From JAXGQD01 sp964574395 (GTDB lineage Bacteria; Bacillota; Clostridia; Saccharofermentanales; Fastidiosipilaceae), in NCBI GenBank assembly GCA_964574395.1, contig CAZNNL010000026.1, positions 1 through 27,791 on the forward strand: DNA of 27,791 nt, in the 5' to 3' direction. Numbering within the stretch: position 1 is the first letter of the stretch; each line of letters opens with the position of its first letter. Both the position numbers and the translations under genes were made by a program. This document shows, one piece after another, positions 23,373-27,791 of this stretch. The notes beneath the pieces are model-generated. The model was given only the letters and a program-made list of their open reading frames with translations. It was not told the DNA's origin and made no database searches.

Positions 23373-24395
23373 ATGCAAGAAAAATTATTAAAAGCAAGAA
23401 ATGGTATGGTCATTCTCATCAGTACTCTTCTGGCTTACGCTTTAGCAATCGCGCTTATAGCCGTCGGAGCAAGCTTTGTTGTGTCGGACAATTCCATCGG
23501 AATAGTAGCGGTTCTTCTTGGAGTAGCTATCCTCATCGTAGGATTTTTTACGCTCTTAGGTTTTCGAATCGTAAAACCACAAGAGGCTTTGGTTTTGACA
23601 CTTTTCGGAAAATACCTAGGCACAATAAAGGAGGCCGGTTTTTATCATGTTAACCCCTTCTCTTCCGCTATTAATCCAGCAGCCAAAACGCGCCTTGGAC
23701 AAAGTGGAGACGTGCGTACTAAAACGAGCAAAATACAAATCAACACATCTGAAGAAACTGCAGAAATGCCTGAGTTCGGAAACAAAAAAATCTCCTTAAA
23801 AATCATGACCCTTAACAACAGTAAACAAAAAATCAACGATTGCCTAGGCAACCCCATCGAAATCGGAATCGCAGTAATGTGGCGTGTAGTGGACACTGCG
23901 AAAGCCGTTTTTAATGTAGACAACTTCAAAGAGTACCTGTCCTTGCAATGCGATAGCGCACTACGCAATATCGTTCGCATCTATCCCTATGACGTGGCAC
24001 CAGGCATCGATACAACAGGCGACGGGATTGCCGACGAAGGTAGTCTACGCGGATCGAGCGAAGTTGTTGCGGAACGCATCCGCGCCGAAATTCAGTCCAA
24101 AGTAGAAGAAGCAGGCTTAGATATCATCGAGGCACGCATCACCTACCTCGCCTATGCACCAGAAATCGCAGCCGTTATGCTCCAACGCCAACAAGCAACA
24201 GCCATTGTAGACGCACGCAAAATGATCGTCGAAGGCGCTGTAGGCATGGTAGAAATGGCCCTCGACAAACTCAACGAACAAAATATTGTTGACCTCGACG
24301 AAGAACGCAAAGCAGCCATGGTCTCCAACCTCTTGGTTGTACTTTGCGCCAACCGCGACGCCCAACCAGTCGTAAATAGCGGAAGTTTGTACTAA
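23373..24395 (+). CDS. SPFH/Band-7 domain membrane protein
   Basis: About 340 aa from the ATG at 23373, which follows GGAGG by 8 bases; an upstream GTG at 23358 overlaps that ribosome site. Two N-terminal membrane segments (~15-40 and ~44-68) precede the SPFH domain: FRIVKPQEALVLTLFGKYLGTIKEAGFYHVNPF, then IEIGIAVMWRVVDTAKAVFNVDNFKEYL, ALRNIVRIYPYD, and the helical EARITYLAYAPEIAAVMLQRQQA. Flotillin-like proteins organise membrane microdomains; a specific cargo is not known. Low-sequence helix continues to a short C-terminus. One base separates it from the RHH gene, so they form a two-gene operon, a pairing I recognise in other Clostridia. Confidence 0.9.
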   Translation: MQEKLLKARNGMVILISTLLAYALAIALIAVGASFVVSDNSIGIVAVLLGVAILIVGFFTLLGFRIVKPQEALVLTLFGKYLGTIKEAGFYHVNPFSSAINPAAKTRLGQSGDVRTKTSKIQINTSEETAEMPEFGNKKISLKIMTLNNSKQKINDCLGNPIEIGIAVMWRVVDTAKAVFNVDNFKEYLSLQCDSALRNIVRIYPYDVAPGIDTTGDGIADEGSLRGSSEVVAERIRAEIQSKVEEAGLDIIEARITYLAYAPEIAAVMLQRQQATAIVDARKMIVEGAVGMVEMALDKLNEQNIVDLDEERKAAMVSNLLVVLCANRDAQPVVNSGSLY

Positions 24396-24396
24396 A

Positions 24397-24594
24397 ATGT
24401 CCAATGAGAAAAAACAAATCCCCCTGCGCGTCTCCGCCAAACTCTATGAACAAATTGCTTCATGGGCCGAAGATGACTTTCGCTCAATCAATGGGCAGAT
24501 TGAGTACCTGTTGTCAGAGTGTGTTCGCCAGCGTAAAAAGACTGGAAAATACGTTTCGGAACGCCTGGATGAAAAACCAGAATTGGATATTTAG
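24397..24594 (+). CDS. Arc-type ribbon-helix-helix DNA-binding protein
   Basis: 65 aa. Contains the Arc/MetJ-type pattern KQIPLRVSAKLYEQIASWAE (beta strand with alternating DNA-contacting residues, then helix A), followed by DDFRSINGQIEYLLSECVRQ (turn and helix B). A short charged tail completes it. Such proteins dimerise and bind tandem operators. It starts one base after the SPFH stop, so it is probably co-expressed and might repress its own operon through the tandem TGATATCA palindromes upstream of the SPFH gene (an inference). Other members of this family in Clostridia are sometimes misannotated as PTS subunits. Confidence 0.8.
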   Translation: MSNEKKQIPLRVSAKLYEQIASWAEDDFRSINGQIEYLLSECVRQRKKTGKYVSERLDEKPELDI

Positions 24595-24600
24595 AAGTAT

Positions 24601-25560
24601 ATGATTGGCAAAACCACCCCACCCCTCACGACCCCCGAACCCATAGATTCAAGCACACGCATAGCTTTGCAAAACCGCCACAGGGCTGCCACCGCAGCCC
24701 TGTTCTTAGTTTCCATCATCTGGGGTTCCGGCTTCATCATGACAGAACTTTTAATCAGCGCCGCCTGGAACACCGCCCAAATCATGGCAGCCCGCTTCTC
24801 AATCGGCGCTATCGCTTTAGCGATAACACTTGGAAAAAACTTGTTGAAAATAAGTCGCCAAGAATTCAAGGCCGGTGTAATTGCTGGCAGTATGATTTTC
24901 TTTTCTTTCTATATGCAAACTTTAGGCCAACGTGAAACTACCGTTTCAAACGTCGCATTTTTCACTGCGACAAATGTCGTCATGGTGCCCCTATTTGCTT
25001 GGCTTTTCAATCGTGAACGCCTGCAACTCCATACCCTGCTTTTGGCAGGTCTATCATTTATTGGCATGCTAGTCCTCAGTTATTCGGGCGGACGCATCAC
25101 ACTGAACCGCGGCGATGTGGCGATTTTATCCTGCGCTGTAGTATTTGCTTTACATATCATTTATTTGTCAAGACAGTTGCGCCACTGCGATGCCGCTCGA
25201 CTAAATGTTGTGCAGATTGGAACAGCCGCTGTTTTCTCACTTGTGGCTTGGTTGTTTACAGGTTCTGCGAATCCAGGTTTCGATTTGGGGGCGGGGGGTT
25301 TGCCAATATTATTCTTAGGATTGCTCAGCACATGTGTATGTTATTACTTGCAAACCAAAGCACAAGCGCTGGTTAAGGCTTCGACAGTCGCGATAATTTT
25401 GGCTCTTGAAGGTTTTTTTGGCAGCTTCTTCTCTTTGTTACTTGGCATGGATCGCTTCAGTTTTAGACTTGTGATTGGTGGGCTCTGCATCGTTGGCGCC
25501 AGTATTCTAAGCAACTACTTTTCCGCTTATGCTAACAGACGCACCTCTAGTAGCAAATAA
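24601..25560 (+). CDS. EamA/DMT-family transporter
   Basis: 319 aa with about ten hydrophobic helices, as expected for the two-EamA-domain drug/metabolite transporters. Recognisable elements: SIIWGSGFIMTELLI in helix 1, QIMAARFSIGAIAL, FFSFYMQTLGQRETTVSNVAFFTATNVVMVP at the end of the first repeat, and LLSTCVCYYLQTKAQALVKASTVAIILALEGFFGSFFS in the second. Substrate not predictable. The gene starts 6 bases after the RHH stop with a weak ribosome site, so it may be translated by re-initiation. Its first codons are ATG ATT GGC AAA ACC, so the dispersed 9-mer (24605-24613) sits in the non-conserved N-terminal extension. Confidence 0.9.
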   Translation: MIGKTTPPLTTPEPIDSSTRIALQNRHRAATAALFLVSIIWGSGFIMTELLISAAWNTAQIMAARFSIGAIALAITLGKNLLKISRQEFKAGVIAGSMIFFSFYMQTLGQRETTVSNVAFFTATNVVMVPLFAWLFNRERLQLHTLLLAGLSFIGMLVLSYSGGRITLNRGDVAILSCAVVFALHIIYLSRQLRHCDAARLNVVQIGTAAVFSLVAWLFTGSANPGFDLGAGGLPILFLGLLSTCVCYYLQTKAQALVKASTVAIILALEGFFGSFFSLLLGMDRFSFRLVIGGLCIVGASILSNYFSAYANRRTSSSK

Positions 25561-25687
25561 TCCGCTATATCAAGAATGAGTTTGATGGAGCGTCGATTTT
25601 GTTATTCTACAGGCTAAAAACCTAATCTTCGTAACAAATAATACGCTGTATCAAGAATGGGTTTGATGGAGCGTCGATTTTGCTATT
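25554..25687. repeat. 53-bp imperfect direct repeat after the EamA gene
   Basis: 25554-25606 and 25635-25687 match over 53 bp with 4 mismatches and a 28-bp spacer; shared core TTTGATGGAGCGTCGATTTT. The first copy overlaps the last codons of the EamA gene, so a downstream segment was duplicated with its gene end. No terminator is clear. The interval 25561-25749 holds nothing else I can support. Confidence 0.75.
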
Positions 25688-25749
25688 TCACTGCCTCAAA
25701 AAGCCACACGCGAACAGTTGCTGGAATGTAAGCGGGTTGCAAGGCTTAC

Positions 25750-26898
25750 TTATCCAACTTCATTCCTGTCGTAAAGAGCAACTATATACGGATGGTTAAT
25801 ATCATATGTTGTCAAAGGCTTGGCATGCTCAACTTTACCTATTGGTCGGATGTTTTCCCCCTTTGTATTAGTAAAAGAATCGCCCAAGTCATTTCTGCAC
25901 TCCTCAATCATCTTATACAGCTTCTCAACAATCTCTGGATTTTGTTCNNNNNNNNNNNNNNNNNNNNNNNNNNNNNNNNNNNNNNNNNNNNNNNNNNNNN
26001 NNNNNNNNNNNNNNNNNNNNNNNNNNNNNNNNNNNNNNNNNNNNNNNTTCCAGTAAACAATAAATGGTACGCGTTGCCCACCTTCCCATGTGGTCGCTTT
26101 TGAGCCTCGTAGAGGCCCGTTGCTTTCGCCAAAATCATTCCTGGAACCATTATCTGAGGTAAAAATAATCATGGTGTTTTCTAACAAGCCTTGTTCAGTC
26201 AACTCGTGTACGATTGCCTTAGTCGCCCAATCGATCGCAGCAACACAAGCCCCATAATCACCATTTCGTGAAGATTTAACAAACGAATCAGCTGCATATA
26301 ATGGGAGATGAACATGCATATGAGCCAAGTACAGAAAGAATGGTTTTTCTTTATTCTTACGAATAAATTCTACAGATTTTTCTACGTATCGCTCAGTAAT
26401 CCCTTTCTGATCAGGTTGTTGCTCTATTACCTCTTCCCCCCTCATTAATGGAAGTGGGGGCATTTTAGGTCTGGTTTCCATTGGCGCCATATCGTTACTA
26501 TATGGAATTCCGTAGTAGTCATCGAAGCCATGTCTTGTAGGTAAGAACTCTGGTTGATCTCCACAATGCCATTTTCCAATAATCATTGTAGAATAATCTT
26601 GCGACTTAAGAATGTCGGCAATTGTTATTTCTTTAGGATTAAGTCCAATCGGGTCACCAGGAAACAGAACCCAATCATCGTGAAAGCTACCAAAGCTAAT
26701 ACGAGGGGGGTAGCAACCAGTTAACATCGCACCTCTTGATGGAGAACAAACGGGAGAAGCCATGTAAAAATCAGTAAACCTCCTACCATTTTCCGCTAGT
26801 GAATCAAGGCATGGAGTATCATTTTTTGTAGATCCGTAACACCCCAAGTCACCATATCCCAAGTCATCACAGTTGATAAGAATAATATTTGGTTTCAC
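25750..26898 (-). CDS. Sulfatase (arylsulfatase family), interrupted by a scaffold gap
   Basis: Start is the GTG at 26898: AAAGGAGAG ends 4 bases upstream, inside what would be codons of the longer TTG (26919) start. N-terminus NIILINCDDLGYGDLGCYG holds the paired metal-binding Asp residues; PVCSPSRGAMLTG contains the C-x-P-S-R sulfatase signature whose Cys (~51) is oxidised to formylglycine; TSDNGSRNDFG gives further metal ligands. So it hydrolyses sulfate esters, substrate unknown. The reading frame crosses 100 Ns as if intact, but it resumes at EQNPEIVEKLYKMI, near the usual C-terminal end, so roughly 100-140 residues are probably missing from the sequence. No secretion signal is seen, so it may be cytosolic. 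Diverges from the substrate-binding protein gene. Confidence 0.85.
   Translation of the reverse strand: MKPNIILINCDDLGYGDLGCYGSTKNDTPCLDSLAENGRRFTDFYMASPVCSPSRGAMLTGCYPPRISFGSFHDDWVLFPGDPIGLNPKEITIADILKSQDYSTMIIGKWHCGDQPEFLPTRHGFDDYYGIPYSNDMAPMETRPKMPPLPLMRGEEVIEQQPDQKGITERYVEKSVEFIRKNKEKPFFLYLAHMHVHLPLYAADSFVKSSRNGDYGACVAAIDWATKAIVHELTEQGLLENTMIIFTSDNGSRNDFGESNGPLRGSKATTWEGGQRVPFIVYWXXXXXXXXXXXXXXXXXXXXXXXXXXXXXXXXXXEQNPEIVEKLYKMIEECRNDLGDSFTNTKGENIRPIGKVEHAKPLTTYDINHPYIVALYDRNEVG
25948..26047. other. 100-N assembly gap
   Basis: Exactly 100 Ns inside the sulfatase gene, the conventional placeholder for a gap of unknown length. Confidence 0.99.
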
Positions 26899-26939
26899 AG
26901 TACTCTCCTTTGTATACAATTTTTCACCGAATTGATGAA

Positions 26940-27120
26940 CACGTGCACGCTTAATGTTTACGTTTATATTAATGTTTTTAATATATAAATCAATATTATA
27001 CTTTGCTTCTTGTTTTAATTGTCAGATTTGCACAGTAATTATTGTTAACATTCACATATTTTGTTGATAGTCGTTGCATTAACACAAAATCCTTATTATC
27101 ATCCCAATAGAGTGCACGTG
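26940..27120. promoter_or_regulatory. Paired CACGTGCAC sites in the divergent sulfatase/ABC promoter region
   Basis: CACGTGCAC lies at 26940-26948 and its reverse complement GTGCACGTG at 27112-27120, each close to one of the two divergent starts (about 42 and 32 bases before the sulfatase GTG and transporter ATG). With flanking bases the first is GAACACGTGCACGC and the second, reversed, GTTCACGTGCACTC: near-palindromic and LacI-like in form. Suggests one regulator controls both genes. Confidence 0.6.
26995..27025 (-). promoter_or_regulatory. Candidate promoter of the sulfatase gene
   Basis: On the minus strand CTGACA (27025-27020) and TATAAT (27000-26995) with a 19-base spacer. The -10 is perfect, but the spacing is long, so the -35 is uncertain. 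It lies between the two CACGTGCAC sites. Confidence 0.4.
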
Positions 27121-27151
27121 AACGCACACTTTTACTTAACGGAGGAAACAT

Positions 27152-27791
27152 ATGAGAAAATGGCTAAAATCAACCGCTCTCCTATCAACTATCATTATTG
27201 GAGTGAGTGCTCTATCAGCATGTACCGCATCGACTACAACTGTGGCAAATACAACAAGTGCAGCGCAACAAAGTGAACAAAAAGAAGAAAACAAAAGCGA
27301 AGAAGCATCAAACGCTCCAACTGGAGAACTAAAGAAAATCGTAATCGGTACGCAACCATCTACAATGGGCGTTCCAGTGCAATATGCATTTGAAAATGGC
27401 TTTTTTAAAGATCTTGGTTTGGATGTCCAGTTAGTTCTATTCCCAACAGGTGCTCCACTTAATGAAGCGCTTGCAGCTGGACAACTAGACGTGGCTGCAA
27501 ACGGTCTTGCTTCAGTTTTTCCATTAGCTAACGGAGTTTGCCAATGGATTGGTGAAGGGAACACAACAGGTGGAATGGGTATTTTCGTTAGAGACGACAG
27601 CCCTATTCTTCAGCATAAAGGCGAAATTGCTGGCAAGCCAGATATGTACGGCAGTGCTGACACCATTAAAGGAACCACTTTTTTAGGCCCTCTTGGCACA
27701 TCTGCCCAGTTTAATGTTATGCGTTATATCCAACAGTATGGTTTAACCGATACTGATGTATCTCAAATTCATATGGACCATGGTCAAGCAT
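27152..27791 (+). CDS. ABC transporter substrate-binding lipoprotein, NMT1/SsuA/TauA-like (3' end beyond window)
   Basis: 213 residues visible. Starts at ATG 27152 after GGAGG (27141-27145). N-terminal signal MRKWLKSTALLSTIIIGVSA then LSAC lipobox, a Ser/Thr/Glu-rich linker, then KKIVIGTQPSTMGVPVQYAFENGFFKDLGLDVQLVLF, GAPLNEALAAGQLDVAANGL and GTTFLGPLGTSAQFNVMRYIQQYGL. This is the fold and layout of the nitrate/sulfonate/taurine-binding family (SsuA, TauA, NMT1). Next to a sulfatase it probably captures a sulfonate or sulfate ester; permease and ATPase genes should follow. Shared operators with the sulfatase suggest joint induction. Confidence 0.85.
   Translation, partial: MRKWLKSTALLSTIIIGVSALSACTASTTTVANTTSAAQQSEQKEENKSEEASNAPTGELKKIVIGTQPSTMGVPVQYAFENGFFKDLGLDVQLVLFPTGAPLNEALAAGQLDVAANGLASVFPLANGVCQWIGEGNTTGGMGIFVRDDSPILQHKGEIAGKPDMYGSADTIKGTTFLGPLGTSAQFNVMRYIQQYGLTDTDVSQIHMDHGQA

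Larger units (their letters stand above)
35..24613. repeat. Dispersed 9-mer TTGGCAAAA / TTTTGCCAA (~23 copies)
   Basis: Exact copies start at: plus strand 35, 1708, 2971, 3165, 7837, 9520, 11455, 12699, 14618, 16230, 24605; minus strand (as TTTTGCCAA) 574, 2383, 3405, 6820, 8220, 11696, 13716, 14398, 15968, 16941, 17746, 23208. Ten further sites match the 8-mer TGGCAAAA (871, 2663, 3770, 6676, 8260, 18664, 19920, 20326, 21960, 22924). Counts are by eye and could be off by one or two. Sister words are rare: I found only eight GGCAAAA sites preceded by A, C or G, versus 33 preceded by T. In genes the word is read as FGK, LAK, WQK, FAN or LP(I/N/T), so selection is at DNA level. Confidence 0.85.

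Noticed and set aside
35..24613. The 9-mer as Chi, KOPS or other strand-polar motif.
   Set aside because: Equal numbers on both strands over the window, with no skew and no switch point.
27136..27564. Minus-strand ORF of 142 codons opposite the substrate-binding protein.
   Set aside because: The plus strand has ribosome site, lipobox and clear family motifs; the antisense ORF has none.
1..27791. tRNA, rRNA or complete insertion sequence.
   Set aside because: I saw no tRNA cloverleaf, rRNA segment or transposase in any part of the window.

Overview
The window reads as a chromosomal scaffold piece from a Gram-positive, probably anaerobic bacterium of the Bacillota (Clostridia-like). Reasons: AGGAGG-type ribosome sites, a cell-wall-anchor-type C-terminus (LPRSG, membrane helix, Lys/Arg tail), two lipoproteins, a CHAP amidase, and small Bacillota families (YwlG, YlxP/DUF503, DUF5067-like). 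I cannot name a species. A 100-N scaffold gap interrupts the sulfatase gene.

Layout: (1) 1-2589, minus strand, a tight run: methyltransferase, HD-domain protein, YwlG-family protein, MmcQ/YjbR protein, acylphosphatase (cut by the window edge). (2) 2828-3127, plus strand, a stand-alone DUF503/YlxP gene. (3) 3165-11720, a 7.5-kb surface-protein gene (two phosphoesterase modules, beta-helix, Ig-like and Rib-like repeats, LPRSG anchor) bracketed by two same-orientation copies of a ~265-bp non-coding element. The gene's 5' end looks damaged. (4) 11783-18834, minus strand, an aromatic amino acid operon in the order DAHP synthase, prephenate dehydrogenase, AroE-AroK fusion, second DAHP synthase, AroB, AroA; it covers shikimate steps 1, 2, 4, 5 and 6 plus the tyrosine branch but lacks aroD/aroQ and aroC. 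(5) 19012-21771, minus strand, a DUF5067-like lipoprotein and a secreted CHAP/ricin-like protein. (6) 22082-25560, plus strand, PPK2, an SPFH membrane protein with a ribbon-helix-helix partner, and an EamA transporter. (7) 25750-27791, a sulfatase diverging from a NMT1/SsuA-type substrate-binding lipoprotein; together they suggest sulfate-ester or sulfonate scavenging.

The strongest unexplained signal is a short DNA word, TTGGCAAAA (reverse TTTTGCCAA). I counted about 23 copies in 27.7 kb, against about 0.2-0.3 expected by chance. They are split evenly between strands (11 and 12), occur in all three reading phases of genes, and recur about once per kb. That density and lack of strand bias resemble the DNA uptake sequences of Haemophilus and Neisseria. 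The same word forms both outer ends of the ~265-bp intergenic element, whose internal 22-24-bp units are degenerate versions of a longer sequence starting with it. The dispersed word and the element may be two parts of one system. Its function cannot be settled from this window.
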